Shown: positions 17,650-28,008, counted from the first letter of the stretch. The stretch is 52,997 bases of DNA from Modestobacter excelsi (GCF_005930495.1 NZ_SJEX01000027.1:1-52997), one strand, 5' to 3'. The notes: a model not told the origin generated them from the sequence alone. Program-made: numbers and translations.

Positions 17650-18152
17650 GCGTCGTCCTCCTCGGGCTGCCCGACTTCCAGGTCCTTGCCCAGGAAGACC
17701 GCGTCCGGTGCGTCGGCGTACACCCCGTACCCGGGAACGGGCACCCAACCCGCGCGGTCGTAGAGCGCCAGCGCCTCGGGCTGCCGGTCACCGGAGTTCA
17801 GCACCAGCTGCCGGTGGCCGGCCGCCGAGGCGGAGCGCTCCAGCTCGACGAGGACCACCGCCGCGATGCCGCGCCGGCGGAACGCCGGCTCCACGTACAT
17901 CCGCTTCACCTCCGCCACGCCGTCCCCGAGCGACCGCCAGCCACCGCAGCCGGCAGGCACCCCGTCGACCTCGGCGACCAGGAAGAGCCCCAGCGGCGGG
18001 GAGAACTCGGCCGGCTCGACGACGGCCTCGTCGAAGCCGCCGTAGCGGACGACGTACTCCTGCTGCACCCGCTCGACGAGGTGCTGGGCGACCGGGTCGG
18101 CGTACCCCACGGCGCGGAGCCGGACCGGACGCGGCTCAGCCGAAGTGGACAT
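17637..18152 (-). CDS. GNAT family N-acetyltransferase
   Basis: 171-aa acetyltransferase. The acetyl-CoA site shows as VKRMYVEPAFRRRGIAAVVLVELE (an R/QxxGxG/A-type motif, RRRGIA), followed by the C-terminal ALYDRAGWVPVPGYG segment typical of GNATs. The acceptor substrate is unknown. It overlaps thiL by 17 nt and the kinase-like gene by 13 nt. Confidence 0.88.
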   Translation of the reverse strand: MSTSAEPRPVRLRAVGYADPVAQHLVERVQQEYVVRYGGFDEAVVEPAEFSPPLGLFLVAEVDGVPAGCGGWRSLGDGVAEVKRMYVEPAFRRRGIAAVVLVELERSASAAGHRQLVLNSGDRQPEALALYDRAGWVPVPGYGVYADAPDAVFLGKDLEVGQPEEDDAWAS

Positions 18153-19170
18153 GACCGGTCTCCTCCCCCAGCTCGGCCGCCACCTGCGCGGCGGGCACCC
18201 CGTCCACCCGGACCCCGGGTCCGTCCTCCGTCGCCTCGTGCACGACGCCGATCCTCGTCCACCCCTCGGGGAGCCCGACGTCGGAGGGGAAGGTGGCCAC
18301 CAGGGCGTGGTCCTCCCCGCCGGTGAGGACCCAGACCAGCGGGTCGCCGCCGAGCGCCGCGGCGACCTGCGGCAGCGGCCCGACCACGAAGGTCTCCCGC
18401 AGCACGGCGCGGTCCAGGTCCAGGACGACGCCGCTGTCGGTGGCGAGGTGGCCGGCGTCGGCGAGCAGCCCGTCGCTGGTGTCGCACATGGCGGTGGCCC
18501 CGGCGTCGGCGGCTGCCGGACCGGCGGCGTACGGCGGCAGCGGGCGGCGGTGGGCACCCACCGCCGCGGCGGGCGCGGAGAAGCCCCGGCGGAGCACCGC
18601 GAGCCCGCAGGCCGACCAGCCGAGCCGGCCGGCCACCGCGACGACGTCCCCCGGCCGGGCGCCGGAACGCAGGACCGGCGCCCGGCCACCGAGGTCGCCC
18701 AGCGCCGTCACCGACAGGACGACGGCCGAGGAGTCCGGCGCGCTCGCCGAGGTGTCGCCGCCGACGACCGCGGCGCCGAACGGGGCGCACTCCGCCGCCA
18801 TGCCGACCGCGACGCCCTCCAGCCACGCCGCGGGGGTGTCCGCGGGGCAGGCCAGCCCGACCAGCAGCGCGGTGGGCGCCGCGCCCATGGCGGCGACGTC
18901 GGCCAGGTTGGCCGCGGCGGCCTTGTGCCCGACGTCCTCGGCGGAGGACCAGTCACGACGGAAGTGCCGGCCCTCGACCAGGACGTCGGTGCAGGCCACC
19001 ACCCTGCCGTCGGGCGTGCGCAGCACGGCCGCGTCGTCGCCGGGGCCGACGTCGGCCAGCGCCGCGGTGCCCGACCGGGCGACCACCCGGGCGATGAGCG
19101 GGAACTCCCCCACGGCCCCGGCGGTGTCCGCCGGATCGGACCGGGGCGTGAGCGGGCGGGGCCGCGTCAC
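18136..19170 (-). CDS. thiL: Thiamine-monophosphate kinase
   Basis: Last step of thiamine diphosphate synthesis: ThMP plus ATP gives ThDP. 344 aa, ThiL/PurM-like fold. Visible landmarks: VGPGDDAAVL (metal and phosphate site), DVLVEGRHFRRDW, ANLADVAAMGA, GGDTSAS, MCDTSDGLLAD and LTGGEDHALVATF. GTG start at 19170. Divergent from the RAM-domain gene. No TPP riboswitch (THI box) is seen in the 77-nt gap upstream. Confidence 0.95.
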   Translation of the reverse strand: MTRPRPLTPRSDPADTAGAVGEFPLIARVVARSGTAALADVGPGDDAAVLRTPDGRVVACTDVLVEGRHFRRDWSSAEDVGHKAAAANLADVAAMGAAPTALLVGLACPADTPAAWLEGVAVGMAAECAPFGAAVVGGDTSASAPDSSAVVLSVTALGDLGGRAPVLRSGARPGDVVAVAGRLGWSACGLAVLRRGFSAPAAAVGAHRRPLPPYAAGPAAADAGATAMCDTSDGLLADAGHLATDSGVVLDLDRAVLRETFVVGPLPQVAAALGGDPLVWVLTGGEDHALVATFPSDVGLPEGWTRIGVVHEATEDGPGVRVDGVPAAQVAAELGEETGHVHFG

Positions 19171-19191
19171 GCGCCGTCCCCTGCGGCTCGG

Positions 19192-19197
19192 TAACGT
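19192..19197 (+). promoter_or_regulatory. Candidate -10 for the RAM-domain gene
   Basis: TAACGT fits TANNNT and would start transcription near 19204, leaving a leader of about 44 nt that includes a clear AGGAAGG ribosome-binding site (19233-19239). No good -35 is present. Confidence 0.35.
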
Positions 19198-19247
19198 TGC
19201 TGGCCGGTCCGCTGCCCAGCAGGCCTGCGCCCGAGGAAGGTCAACCC

Positions 19248-19481
19248 GTGGTCCACGCCTACATCCTGATCCAGACCGAAGTCGGCAAGGCAGCCGCGGT
19301 CGCCGCGAGCATCAGCGAGATCGCCGGCGTGACGAAGGCCGAGGACGTCACCGGCCCCTACGACGTCATCGTCCGGGCCGAGGCGAACACCGTCGACGAG
19401 CTCGGCCGGCTCGTCGTCGCCCGGGTGCAGTCGGTCGACGGGATCACCCGCACGCTGACCTGCCCCGTCGTCAACCTCTGA
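19248..19481 (+). CDS. Stand-alone Lrp/AsnC ligand-binding (RAM) domain protein
   Basis: 77-aa protein consisting only of the RAM/AsnC effector domain: VHAYILIQTEVGKAAAVAA, VTGPYDVIVRAEA and VQSVDGITRTLTC. It lacks the N-terminal helix-turn-helix, so it cannot bind DNA alone. Such proteins may sense amino acids or pair with full Lrp proteins (inference). GTG at 19248 has a strong upstream AGGAAGG. Confidence 0.88.
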   Translation: MVHAYILIQTEVGKAAAVAASISEIAGVTKAEDVTGPYDVIVRAEANTVDELGRLVVARVQSVDGITRTLTCPVVNL

Positions 19482-19533
19482 GCTCCTGAGCACGCCGAAC
19501 CCCTCGGACCGGCTGCTGCGCCGGGCGGCGCTG

Positions 19534-20070
19534 GTGACCCTCGCCGTCCTGGTGGCGGTGGTGGCCGTGCTGCTGGTGCTGGTGGACCTGCAGCGCGACG
19601 ACGAGCCCGCCGACGCCGGGTCCGCGGTGGCCGAGGTCTCGGGCACGACGTCCGCGCCGCGGGGGGACCTGCCCCCGGTGCAGGTCGACACCCCCGACGT
19701 CACGCCCGCGGCGGACCTGGCCTGCCCGGTGCTGATGGGCCAGCTGCCGCTGGAGCTGGCCGGGGAGACCTCCCGGCTGGTCGACTCCGACACCCCCTAC
19801 GCCTACGCCTGGGGCGACCCGGCGGTCGTGCTGGTGTGCGGCGTCGACCCGCCGGCCGGTCACGTCGTGGGGACCTCGACGATCGTCATCTCCGGCGTCG
19901 AGTGGTTCGTCGACGACTCCGACCCCGACGTCGTCGTCTGGACGACGGTCGACCGGAACGTGCCCGTCCAGGTGTCGGTGCCGACGAGCACCGACAGCGC
20001 CTCGGTGACCGCGCTGTGCCCGATCATCGCCACGGCCCTGCCCTACGTCACCCCCACGCCCGGCAAGTGA
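19534..20070 (+). CDS. DUF3515 family membrane-anchored protein
   Basis: 178 aa from the GTG at 19534. An N-terminal hydrophobic segment (about residues 2-18) is followed by an extracytoplasmic domain containing ACPVLMGQLP, YAWGDPAVVLVCGV and CPIIATALPYV, the pattern of DUF3515 with three conserved cysteines. The frame stays open upstream to a CTG at 19486, which would add 16 residues (beginning STPNPSDRLLRRAAL) and give the usual positive charges before the membrane segment. Function unknown. Confidence 0.82.
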   Translation: MTLAVLVAVVAVLLVLVDLQRDDEPADAGSAVAEVSGTTSAPRGDLPPVQVDTPDVTPAADLACPVLMGQLPLELAGETSRLVDSDTPYAYAWGDPAVVLVCGVDPPAGHVVGTSTIVISGVEWFVDDSDPDVVVWTTVDRNVPVQVSVPTSTDSASVTALCPIIATALPYVTPTPGK

Positions 20071-20080
20071 ACGTCTCCAC

Positions 20081-20138
20081 GGCCCCCGTGCAGGGGCCCG
20101 CCGCGAGCTTGCGAGTGGCGGGGGGCACGGGGGTCCTT
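20081..20138 (-). repeat. Structured 3'-end element, copy D
   Basis: 58-nt copy on minus, starting 2 nt after the stop of the gene at 20141 and lying between convergent genes. Layout: AAGGA; CCCCCGTGC; CC; CCCGCCAC; loop TCGCAAGCTC; GCGGCGGG; CCCCT; GCACGGGGG; CC. The outer 9-bp stem is perfect and differs from copy A by G-C/T-A swaps on both arms. The inner stem has one A-C mismatch. Confidence 0.85.
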
Positions 20139-20140
20139 CA

Positions 20141-20797
20141 TCAGCCGGACGGCAGGCCGTCCAGCTGGGCGACGGTGACCGCGACGAGCTCCGCCCAGGC
20201 GTCAGCCGGGGTCGCCGCGACCGCGGCGACCGAGACGGTGAAGACCCCCGAGGCGCACCAGGCGAAGGCGGCGGGACCGGCGAGGCCCTGGTCGGGCGCG
20301 GGCTCGTCGCGCGCCATGGTCACGCAGCCGGCCGGCAGGTCGTCCGGGGCGCTGTCGGTCAGCCCGCCGTAGTACTCCGCGTCGTTGCGCGCGAGGTCCT
20401 CCGCGTAGGACCCCGCACCGCCCTCGTCCCGGAACTGGTCCAGGAACACGCTGGTCAACGCGGCGTCCGCGCGCCAGAAGCGCTCCCAGCCGCGCTGGTA
20501 CCCGTAGTCGCTGAGCACCTGCCGCTGCCGCTGGGCGTCGTCGCCGTACCGGGCGACGTCGTCGATCGTCTTGGCGCCCGCCGGCGGGTCGAGCTCGTCG
20601 TCGGGCACCAGCGGCAGGCCGGAGGGCACCGCGTCGACCAGCAGGGCCTCGAGCCCCGCGGCGTCGGACGGGACGGCGGCGGACGCCGACGACGACGCCG
20701 GGCCGGCCGCGGGGGCCTCCTGGGACGTGCAGGCGGTGCACCACGGGGTGAGCAGCAGCAGCGGGGCCGCCACGGTCCGCAGCAGCCGGGAGGTCAC
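20141..20797 (-). CDS. Predicted secreted/lipoprotein of unknown function
   Basis: 218 aa beginning [26 protein letters not shown]. This is a signal peptide with Arg pairs, a hydrophobic core and cysteines at a possible lipobox (imperfect: PWC or TAC). A Ser/Ala-rich linker follows, then a domain with several Trp, Tyr and two Cys ([18 protein letters not shown]) that could form a disulfide. I do not recognise a family. The GTG start overlaps the ddl stop (GTGA), so it is coupled to ddl and may act in the cell envelope. Confidence 0.8.
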   Translation of the reverse strand: MTSRLLRTVAAPLLLLTPWCTACTSQEAPAAGPASSSASAAVPSDAAGLEALLVDAVPSGLPLVPDDELDPPAGAKTIDDVARYGDDAQRQRQVLSDYGYQRGWERFWRADAALTSVFLDQFRDEGGAGSYAEDLARNDAEYYGGLTDSAPDDLPAGCVTMARDEPAPDQGLAGPAAFAWCASGVFTVSVAAVAATPADAWAELVAVTVAQLDGLPSG

Positions 20798-21915
20798 CCG
20801 CCGTCCAGCCCGGCACCGGACACCAGCCGGTCGACCAGCTCCGGGTAGCTGACGCCGGTGGCCGCCCACATCCGCGGGAACATCGAGATGGGCGTGAACC
20901 CGGGCATCGTGTTCACCTCGTTCACCACCCACCGGTCGGCCCCGGTCGCGGGGTCGGCAGAGAGGAAGAAGTCGACCCGGGCGAGCCCGCGGCAGTCCAT
21001 CGCCAGGAAGGCCCGGCGGGAGATCTCCTGCACCGCGGCGGTCTGCTCGGCGGTGAGGTCGGCGGGGACGTCGAACTCGACGGCGTCCTCGAGGTACTTG
21101 GCGTCGAAGTCGTACCACTCGGTGCCCGGCCGCAGCCGGATCTCCGCCGGCAGGCTGGCCTCGGGCAGCCCGCCGCCCGGCCGGGCCAGGACGCCGCACT
21201 CGATCTCCCGGCCGGGGACGGCGGCCTCCACGACCACCTTGCGGTCGACCGCGGCCGCGGTCGCCACCGCCGCGGGGAACTGCGCCCAGTCCGTGACCCG
21301 GGTGATCCCGATGCTGGACCCGGCCCGGGAGGGCTTGACGAAGACCGGCAGGCCCAGCCGCTCCCGTGCCGCCTCGTCCAGCACGTCCGGGTCGGGGCAG
21401 ATCGCGCCGCTGGCGTCGCGCAGCACCACGTGGTCGCCCTGCGGGATCCCGGCGGCGGACAGCAGCTTCTTGGTGAACTCCTTGTCCATCGAGGCCGCGC
21501 TGGCGAACACCCCGGAGCCGACGTAGGGCAGCCCGGACATCTCCAGCAGCCCCTGGATCGTGCCGTCCTCGCCGTAGGCGCCGTGCAGCACCGGGAAGAC
21601 GACGTCGACCTCGGTGAGCCGGCCGATGGCCTGACCGGGCTCGAGCACCGCCAGGCCCCGCCCGGCCGGGTCGCCGACCAGCGAGACGGCCGTGCCGTCG
21701 CCGACCTCGGGCAGCTCCCCGCCCTCGATGGCCAGGGCCGCGCCGTCGTGGAGCACCCACCGGCCGTCCCGGGTGATGCCCACCGGGACCACCTCGTAGC
21801 GCTCCGGGTCCAGCGCGGCGAGCACGCTCCCGGCCGACACGCAGGAGATCGCGTGCTCCGCGCTCCGCCCGCCGAAGACGACTGCCACCCTGGTCTTGCG
21901 CGTCTCGCCGGTCAT
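20794..21915 (-). CDS. ddl: D-alanine--D-alanine ligase
   Basis: Peptidoglycan precursor enzyme of the ATP-grasp fold, making D-Ala-D-Ala. 373 aa. Landmarks: [19 protein letters not shown] at the N-terminus, [18 protein letters not shown], the ATP-grasp [13 protein letters not shown], and the C-terminal [17 protein letters not shown] with the Mg ligands. ATG at 21915. Sits 11 nt after the PLP-enzyme gene and is coupled to the secreted protein downstream. Confidence 0.96.
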   Translation of the reverse strand: MTGETRKTRVAVVFGGRSAEHAISCVSAGSVLAALDPERYEVVPVGITRDGRWVLHDGAALAIEGGELPEVGDGTAVSLVGDPAGRGLAVLEPGQAIGRLTEVDVVFPVLHGAYGEDGTIQGLLEMSGLPYVGSGVFASAASMDKEFTKKLLSAAGIPQGDHVVLRDASGAICPDPDVLDEAARERLGLPVFVKPSRAGSSIGITRVTDWAQFPAAVATAAAVDRKVVVEAAVPGREIECGVLARPGGGLPEASLPAEIRLRPGTEWYDFDAKYLEDAVEFDVPADLTAEQTAAVQEISRRAFLAMDCRGLARVDFFLSADPATGADRWVVNEVNTMPGFTPISMFPRMWAATGVSYPELVDRLVSGAGLDGG

Positions 21916-21926
21916 CGCCGCCGACC

Positions 21927-23087
21927 CTAGCCGAGCGCCGCGAGGGCCGAGGTGAGGTCCGCGACGAGGTCGGCGGTGTCCTCGATGCCGCAGGAGAAGC
22001 GGACGAACCCCGGCGGGACGGCGTCCCCGCCCCACTGGGCGCGCCGGTCGATCGTGGTGTGCACACCGCCGAAGCTGGTCGCGGCGAGCAGCAGCCGGCT
22101 GCCCGCGACCAGCCGCTGCACGGCCGCCTCGTCGGCGAGCTCGGCGGAGACGATGCCGTTCGGCCGGAGCATCTGGGTGGTCGCGAGCGCGTAGGACGGG
22201 TCGCCGGGCCGCCACGGCCACCGGACACCGCTCACCGCGGGCGCCCCGGCGAGCAGCTCGGTGAGGGCGGCGGCGTTGGCGGCCTGCCGGGCCAGCCGCA
22301 GGTCCAGGGTGCTCATCGACCGGTGGGCCAGCCAGGCCTCGAACGGGCCCGGGGTGTTGCCGGTCGTCTTCCGCCAGGCCGCGATCCGGGTGTTCAGCTC
22401 CCGGCCGGTGTCCGTCGGCGCGCTGCTCACGTGCCCGAGCAGGACGTCGCTGTGCCCGGTGAGCGCCTTGGTGTCCGACCCGATGGTCAGGTCCGCGCCC
22501 AGCGCGAGCGGGCGCTGGCCGATCGGCGAGGCGGTGGTGTTGTCGACCGCCAGCACCGCCCCGGCGGCCTGGGTGGCCCGGGCGACCGCGGCGATGTCGC
22601 AGACGTCCAGCTGCGGGTTGCTCGGGGTCTCCAGCAGCACCAGCCGGACGCCGTCGAGGTCCCCGCGGGCGGCGACGTCCTCGATCTCCAGGGTCGGCAC
22701 CAGGTCGACCTGCAGGCCGAAGCGCTCGAGCTCGTCGCGGGCCAGCACCCGGGTCGCGTAGTAGCCGTCGGAGGGCAGCACCACCCGGTCACCGGGCCGG
22801 ACCAGGGCCAGCACGGCAGAGCTGATCGCCGCCATGCCGGTGGCGAAGGACAGGCAGTCGCCGCCGTCCAGCTCGCCGACGGCCCGCTCGAAGACCCGCA
22901 GCGTCGGGTTGTCCGGCCGCGCGTACCCGTCGGCGCCCTGCCAGCCCGGCGGCTGGTCCCCCAAGTGGTAGGGCGCGGCGAACACCGGGGAGGGACGCAA
23001 CGGGGTGCCCGGCACCGCCGGGTCGTCGCCGGCGTGCACCAGCCGGGTGCCGTCCCCGAGGTCGGCGGGCAGGTCGGGGGTGCTCAC
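21927..23087 (-). CDS. Cystathionine gamma-synthase/lyase-like PLP enzyme
   Basis: 386-aa fold-type I PLP enzyme of the Cys/Met metabolism family. PLP Lys207 lies in [12 protein letters not shown]; other marks are [18 protein letters not shown] and VDNTTASP. Family members make or cleave cystathionine or methionine thioether bonds, and the reaction direction cannot be told here. The gene sits where cystathionine beta/gamma enzymes often sit beside gpsA and ddl in actinobacteria. GTG at 23087 with GGAGG 9 nt upstream. Confidence 0.88.
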   Translation of the reverse strand: MSTPDLPADLGDGTRLVHAGDDPAVPGTPLRPSPVFAAPYHLGDQPPGWQGADGYARPDNPTLRVFERAVGELDGGDCLSFATGMAAISSAVLALVRPGDRVVLPSDGYYATRVLARDELERFGLQVDLVPTLEIEDVAARGDLDGVRLVLLETPSNPQLDVCDIAAVARATQAAGAVLAVDNTTASPIGQRPLALGADLTIGSDTKALTGHSDVLLGHVSSAPTDTGRELNTRIAAWRKTTGNTPGPFEAWLAHRSMSTLDLRLARQAANAAALTELLAGAPAVSGVRWPWRPGDPSYALATTQMLRPNGIVSAELADEAAVQRLVAGSRLLLAATSFGGVHTTIDRRAQWGGDAVPPGFVRFSCGIEDTADLVADLTSALAALG

Positions 23088-23173
23088 GAACGGTCCTCCA
23101 AGGGTCTGAGCGACCCGGGAGGTCTACTCGGGCTCGGCCGGCCGGGTCGTCCTGGCTCGGCCGCCCTCGTCGG

Positions 23174-24169
23174 TCACTCGGGCTTGGCTTCTCTCGACAT
23201 CATCTCGCGCACCATCTGGGCGGCCGACTCCCCCTCGTGGCAGACCCGCACGACGGCCTCGGTGATCGGCACGTCGACCCCGTGCGCGCGGGCCAGGTCG
23301 AGCACCGAGCGGCAGGTCTTGACCCCCTCGGCGGTCTGCTTGGTGATCTCCAGGACCTCGGCCACCGACATGCCCTGGCCCAGGTGCTCCCCGAAGGTCC
23401 GGTTGCGCGACAGCGGCGATGAGCACGTCGCGACCAGGTCACCGAGGCCGGCGAGACCGGCGAAGGTGGTCACGTCGGCGCCCAGGGCCATGCCCAGCCG
23501 GGCGGTCTCGGCGAGGCCGCGGGTGATCAGCGAGGCCCGGGTGTTGTCGCCGAACCCCAGCCCGGTGGCGACCCCGCAGGCCAGCGCGATCACGTTCTTC
23601 ACCGCTCCGCCGAGCTCGCAGCCGACCAGGTCGGGGTTGGTGTAGGGCCGGAAGTACGGAGTGCCGCAGGCTGCCTGCAGCAGCTCGGCCCGCTCGGTGT
23701 CCGAGCAGGCGATGACCGTCGCCGAGGGCTGCTCCTCGGCGATCTCCCGGGCCAGGTTCGGCCCGGACAGCGCGGCGACCCGGTCCGCGCCGGCGCCGGT
23801 CACCTCGCAGATGACCTCGCTCATCCGCTTGGTGGTGCCGAGCTCGACGCCCTTCATCAGGGAGAGCAGCGAGGCCTCGGACGGCAGCAGCGGCGCCCAG
23901 CTGGCCAGGTTGTCCCGCAGCGTCTGGCTCGGCACGGCGAGGACGACGACGTCCGCGCCGTCCAGCGCCTCGGCCGGGTCGACGGTGGCCCGCACGGCCG
24001 CGGGCAGCCGCACGCCGGGCAGGTAGTCGGCGTTCTCCCGGGTCGCCGTGATCGTCTCGACCAGCGCGGGGCGGCGGGCGTGCAGCGCCACCGAGCAGCC
24101 GGCGTCGGCCAGCACCTTGGCGAACGTCGTGCCCCAGGAGCCCGCGCCGAGCACCGCGGCCCGGATCAT
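23174..24169 (-). CDS. gpsA: Glycerol-3-phosphate dehydrogenase [NAD(P)+]
   Basis: Reduces DHAP to sn-glycerol-3-phosphate for phospholipid synthesis. 331 aa. Rossmann loop GAGSWG (8-13), [10 protein letters not shown], the catalytic Lys region [14 protein letters not shown], and [10 protein letters not shown] are intact. ATG at 24169 overlaps the plsC stop (ATGA). The coupled acyltransferase uses the GpsA product, so the pair is a logical lipid-entry operon. Confidence 0.96.
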   Translation of the reverse strand: MIRAAVLGAGSWGTTFAKVLADAGCSVALHARRPALVETITATRENADYLPGVRLPAAVRATVDPAEALDGADVVVLAVPSQTLRDNLASWAPLLPSEASLLSLMKGVELGTTKRMSEVICEVTGAGADRVAALSGPNLAREIAEEQPSATVIACSDTERAELLQAACGTPYFRPYTNPDLVGCELGGAVKNVIALACGVATGLGFGDNTRASLITRGLAETARLGMALGADVTTFAGLAGLGDLVATCSSPLSRNRTFGEHLGQGMSVAEVLEITKQTAEGVKTCRSVLDLARAHGVDVPITEAVVRVCHEGESAAQMVREMMSREAKPE

Positions 24170-25014
24170 GCCACCTCCCCGGGGAGCGCCGGGCGCACCG
24201 GCCGGGGGGCGAACTCGGCGGGCGGGGGCTCCTGGCGGAGCTCGCCGAGCTGGTCCCGGACCCGGGTCATCAGCAGGTCGGTCACCTCGCGGAGCAGTTC
24301 CGGGGTGAGCGGCTGCCCGGCGCGCACCCGGGCCCGGTGGGCGGAGAGGTCGACCGGCTCGCCGACCAGGTAGTCCGCCGGCGTCCGCAGCCGCAGGTGC
24401 AGCCGCCTGGTGTGGTAGTCGTGCACGAGCTGCGGCCCCCACTGGGCGACGGGCAGGACGACGGCGTCGGTGGACAGCGCCAGCCGCGCCACCCCGGACC
24501 GGGCCTGCATCGGCCACCAGTCCGGGTCGCGGGTCACCGAGCCCTCGGGGTAGATGACGACGAGCTCGCCGGCGTCGAGCTCGGCCTTGGCGGCGTGCAC
24601 CGAGGACATCGCGGTGCTGGTGCCCCGGGAGACCGGGATCTGGCCGGCGGCGCGCAGGATCGTGCCGGCGGGGCCGGTGAACACCGACTCCTTGGCCAGG
24701 AAGTGCGGCACCCGGCCGCTGTCCCAGACCAGCCGGGCGCAGGCGAGGGGGTCGAGCACCGAGACGTGGTTGGCGACCAGCAGCACCCCGCCGGTGGGCG
24801 GGATGCGGTCCGGGTGCCGGTAGCGCAGCCGGAACAGCAGCGAGGCCACCGGGTAGACGACCGTCACGCAGAACCGGAACGCCCAGCTGATCGGGCGGCG
24901 GGCGACCCGGCGCGGCGGGCGCGGGACGAGCAGCTCCTGCGGCACCTCGCACCTCCTCCGTCGTCCGGGTCCGCCGGCCCTGCTCGGGACGTCGGCGGGC
25001 GTGACCCCGCTCAT
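24166..25014 (-). CDS. plsC: 1-acyl-sn-glycerol-3-phosphate acyltransferase (PlsC family)
   Basis: 282-aa lysophosphatidic acid acyltransferase. The catalytic HX4D motif is NHVSVLD (N82-D88), and the glycerol-phosphate site is PEGS (156-159). Two hydrophobic stretches near 43-62 suggest membrane association. ATG at 25014, with GGAGG 9 nt upstream. A later GTG ([11 protein letters not shown]) could be an alternative start without the Gly/Arg-rich leader. Confidence 0.92.
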   Translation of the reverse strand: MSGVTPADVPSRAGGPGRRRRCEVPQELLVPRPPRRVARRPISWAFRFCVTVVYPVASLLFRLRYRHPDRIPPTGGVLLVANHVSVLDPLACARLVWDSGRVPHFLAKESVFTGPAGTILRAAGQIPVSRGTSTAMSSVHAAKAELDAGELVVIYPEGSVTRDPDWWPMQARSGVARLALSTDAVVLPVAQWGPQLVHDYHTRRLHLRLRTPADYLVGEPVDLSAHRARVRAGQPLTPELLREVTDLLMTRVRDQLGELRQEPPPAEFAPRPVRPALPGEVA

Positions 25015-25072
25015 GATGTTGCCCTCCGGGTGGCCGGCGCCCGCACCTGGCCCCGTGCGGAGGTGGTGTCGG

Positions 25073-26602
25073 TCAGCCCAGCGGCCCGCTGCGGTGCGTC
25101 CAGCGACCCGCCACGAGGGTGCCCTGGACCTCCGTCGCCCGCAGGCCGCGGACGCCGTCGCGGGCGAGCACCGCGGCCGGCGGCTCGGCCACCACGACCA
25201 GGTCGGCGACGTCGCCGACCCGCACCGCGCGGCGGCCGCCGCTGGCCGCGGCGAGCGCGACGTCGAGGTCCAGGTGCTGCTCGGGGTGCCATGCGGCCCG
25301 CTCGTCCAGCGACCGGTGGACGGCGCTGGCGATCCCGTCCCACGGGTCCAGCGGCGCGACCGGCGCGTCGGAACCAAGCACCAGCCCCGCCCCGGCCTCC
25401 ACCAGCGCTCGGTACGGGAAGGCCCACCCGGTCGCGCCCGCCCAGTGCTGGTCGGCGGCGTCCCGGTCGTCGACGGCGTGCCGCGGCTGGACGCTGGCCA
25501 CCACCCCCAGCTCGGCGAAGCGCGGCAGGTCGTCGGGGTGCACCTGCTGGGCGTGCTCGATCCGCCCGGTGCAGCCGGCCGCGGCGAACCCGTCCAGCGC
25601 GACGGCGGTCGCCCGGTCACCGATCGCGTGCACCGCCAGGTCCAGGCCGGCCGCACCCGCCCGGCGGAGCAGCCGCTCCAGCTCGGGCAGCGGCGTGCGC
25701 AGCAGCCCGTGCGCCTCCGGGTGGGTCGCGCCCGGGTAGGCGTGCGAGCAGAACGCCGTCCGGGTGCCCAGCGACCCGTCGACGAAGACCTTCAGCGGCC
25801 CCAGCCGCACCCGGTCGGCCGCGACCGGGTCACCGATGCCGGGCAGCGGGTCGCCGCTGCGCAGCCCGGCCGCGATCGTCTCCTCCAGCCGGTCGACCCA
25901 CACCCCGGCGCGCACCCGCAGCGCCGGCCCGCCCGGCCGCAGCGCGGCCCGCCGGGCCCAGGTGGTCACCAGGTCGCCGTACTCCAGGTCGACGACGGCG
26001 GTGACCCCGCGGGCCGCGGCGGCGGACGCCGCCTCCAGCACCCAGCCGTCCAGGACGTCGTCGGGGACCCCGCCGGCCCGGGCGAACACCTCCATCGCGG
26101 CGTGCTCCCGGACCACCCCCGTGGGCGCGTCGAACCCGAGCAGCTCCGCGGCGGTGGAGCTGAGCCAGGCGGTGTGCATGTCCCCGCTGGCGAGCACCAC
26201 GGGCACGCCGGGCAGGACGGCGTCCAGGGCGGCGGCGTCCGGCGGCCGGGCCCACAGCGCGTCGCGGAAGCCCTGCCCCAGGACCAGGGCCCCCGGCTCG
26301 GGCGGGACACCGCCGAGGCCGTGCACCACCAGCGCGGCCGCCTCGGCGGCCGACCGGGCGGCGGAGACGTCGATCCGGCGCCGCACGGCGGCCCACTGGT
26401 CCAGGTGCACGTGGGCGTCGGTCAGACCGGGCAGCAGGGTGCCCCCGTCGAGGTCCACGACCTCGGTGCCGGCCGGCAGCTCGGGCAGCCCCGGGGCGCC
26501 GGCGGAGAGGTCGTCGGCGACGGCCCGGACGCGTCCGGTGTCCACGAGCACGTCCCGCACCGCCGCACCGAGCCGCGCGCGGCGCAGCAGCAGTGCGCTC
26601 AC
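25073..26602 (-). CDS. Amidohydrolase, YtcJ-like
   Basis: 509-aa metal-dependent amidohydrolase of the YtcJ type. N-terminal DAHVHLD carries the metal-binding HxH, central GPLKVFVDGSLGTRTA contains the Lys ligand, and HAIGDRA, EHAQQVHPDD and GSDAPVAPLDPW supply the remaining His and Asp ligands. The substrate is unknown; YtcJ relatives act on formamides and related amides. GTG start overlaps the serine hydrolase stop (GTGA), so both are expressed together. No signal peptide. Confidence 0.9.
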   Translation of the reverse strand: MSALLLRRARLGAAVRDVLVDTGRVRAVADDLSAGAPGLPELPAGTEVVDLDGGTLLPGLTDAHVHLDQWAAVRRRIDVSAARSAAEAAALVVHGLGGVPPEPGALVLGQGFRDALWARPPDAAALDAVLPGVPVVLASGDMHTAWLSSTAAELLGFDAPTGVVREHAAMEVFARAGGVPDDVLDGWVLEAASAAAARGVTAVVDLEYGDLVTTWARRAALRPGGPALRVRAGVWVDRLEETIAAGLRSGDPLPGIGDPVAADRVRLGPLKVFVDGSLGTRTAFCSHAYPGATHPEAHGLLRTPLPELERLLRRAGAAGLDLAVHAIGDRATAVALDGFAAAGCTGRIEHAQQVHPDDLPRFAELGVVASVQPRHAVDDRDAADQHWAGATGWAFPYRALVEAGAGLVLGSDAPVAPLDPWDGIASAVHRSLDERAAWHPEQHLDLDVALAAASGGRRAVRVGDVADLVVVAEPPAAVLARDGVRGLRATEVQGTLVAGRWTHRSGPLG

Positions 26603-28008
26603 CCGGCCACCTGCGCGGCGCGCCGGCTCCGGAAGACCTCCAGCGGCCAGGAGGAGATGCCGCCGGCCCGCACCCGGCCGACCGTGCCGTCGGCGGCCCA
26701 CTCGTACTCCACCGTCTCGCCGGCGGAGCCGAACCCGGCCACGGTCTCCAGCCGCAGCGTGCCCGCGCCCTCCACGGTCAGCTCGGCGCGCTCCTCGGTC
26801 GGCTCGGGCGCGCTCGGGTGCAGCAGCACCAGCCGGCCGCCGAGCAGCGCGACGTCGGTGACGCCCCACAGGTTGGCGAACCGGCCGGTGTAGCGGGCCA
26901 GCTCCTCGGCCGGCGGCTGGTCGACGCCCTCCGGCGCGGCCAGCGCGAGGTCCAGCAGCGCGAACAGCCCCCGGGCCAGGGCGTCGGCGGGGCCGTCGAC
27001 GGCGTTGGTCAGCACGCTGACCACGACCTGGCCCGCCGGGTCGATCCAGGTGCGGGTGATGTGCCCGGGGTAGCCGCCGCTGTGCCCGACGAGCTCCCGC
27101 TCGCCGAGGGTGCGCAGGTCCATCCCCAGGCCGTAGTGGCGGGGCTCGCCGCCGTGCGCCCGGATCTCGGACTCGCGGCGGCGCATCAGCCGCTTGCTGC
27201 CCTCGCTGAGCAGCGAGGGGTCCCCGGCGAAGTGCGCGGCGCCGAAGGTGGTCAGGTCCCGCGCGGTGGACCAGAAGCCGGTGGCCGAGGCCATCGCCCG
27301 GGTGTCGACGTGCGGGATGGTCGCGCGCTCGTCCTCGCCGTCCAGCAGGCCGGTGTGCCCGGCGGCGTACTCCCCTGCCCGGGCCGGGTCCCACTCGGGG
27401 CCGGTGTCGGACAGGCCGAGCCGGTCGACGACGGCGGCCTGCACGTGGGCGCCGTAGCCGGTGCCGGTGACGGCCTCGATCGCCAGCCCCAGCAGCGAGT
27501 AGCCGATGTTGGAGTACTTGAAGTGCTCGTTGCGCTGCAGCACCGCGCCCTCGTCCGCGGCGGTGCGCAGCAGCAGCGCCTCGTCGGGGAAGGGCTGCAG
27601 CAGCTGCCAGTGGTCGTTGTCCCGGCCGTCCCGGATCACCCCGCCCTGGTGGCCGAGCAGCTCGCGCACGGTGACCTCGGCCAGGCCGGTACCGGCCAGC
27701 GCGGGCACGAGGGCGGCGATCGGGTCGTCGAGCCGGAGCCGGCCGGCCTCGACCAGCTGCAGGACGGCGGTGGCGGTGAACGTCTTGGAGTGCGAGGCGA
27801 TCCGGAACAGGTGCGCCGGTGTCAGGGGCGCGCCGGTGTCGAGGTCGGCGACGCCCAGCGCGGTGTCCAGCACCAGCCGGTCCCCCACCCGGACGGCGGC
27901 CTGCACCCCCGGGACCCGCAACCGGCGGCGCTGGTGCTCCAGCCACGACTCCAGGTAGGGCGCGGCGGCCGCGGCCACCTCGGCGGTGCGGGCGGGGTCG
28001 GGCTGCAT
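26599..28008 (-). CDS. Serine hydrolase, class C beta-lactamase family
   Basis: 469-aa penicillin-binding-like serine hydrolase. Catalytic tetrad S72-H-S-K75 (SHSK, nucleophile Ser72), Y165-S-N167, and the C-terminal HSGGYPGH in place of KTG. The C-terminal 110 residues form a beta-rich extra domain of the kind found in D-aminopeptidases and esterases of this family. It lacks a signal peptide, so a periplasmic beta-lactamase role is unlikely; an intracellular esterase or peptidase coupled to the amidohydrolase is more likely (inference). Confidence 0.88.
   Translation of the reverse strand: MQPDPARTAEVAAAAAPYLESWLEHQRRRLRVPGVQAAVRVGDRLVLDTALGVADLDTGAPLTPAHLFRIASHSKTFTATAVLQLVEAGRLRLDDPIAALVPALAGTGLAEVTVRELLGHQGGVIRDGRDNDHWQLLQPFPDEALLLRTAADEGAVLQRNEHFKYSNIGYSLLGLAIEAVTGTGYGAHVQAAVVDRLGLSDTGPEWDPARAGEYAAGHTGLLDGEDERATIPHVDTRAMASATGFWSTARDLTTFGAAHFAGDPSLLSEGSKRLMRRRESEIRAHGGEPRHYGLGMDLRTLGERELVGHSGGYPGHITRTWIDPAGQVVVSVLTNAVDGPADALARGLFALLDLALAAPEGVDQPPAEELARYTGRFANLWGVTDVALLGGRLVLLHPSAPEPTEERAELTVEGAGTLRLETVAGFGSAGETVEYEWAADGTVGRVRAGGISSWPLEVFRSRRAAQVAG

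Noticed and set aside
12766-17763. 5-kb open frame on plus opposite recG and the DhaL gene
   Set aside because: Arg/Pro/Ala-rich nonsense with no motif, crossing four real genes; a shadow of high GC.
19171-19247. TPP riboswitch upstream of thiL
   Set aside because: No THI-box core (CTGAGA / ACCTGATC-type) in the gap.
23088-23173. SAM or other riboswitch before the Cys/Met PLP enzyme
   Set aside because: Gap of 86 nt contains only a direct repeat GGCCGAGCC and an RBS; too short for a SAM riboswitch and no conserved core.
26599-28008. Antibiotic-resistance beta-lactamase
   Set aside because: No signal peptide, HSGG replaces KTG, and it is coupled to an amidohydrolase; a general serine hydrolase is more likely.
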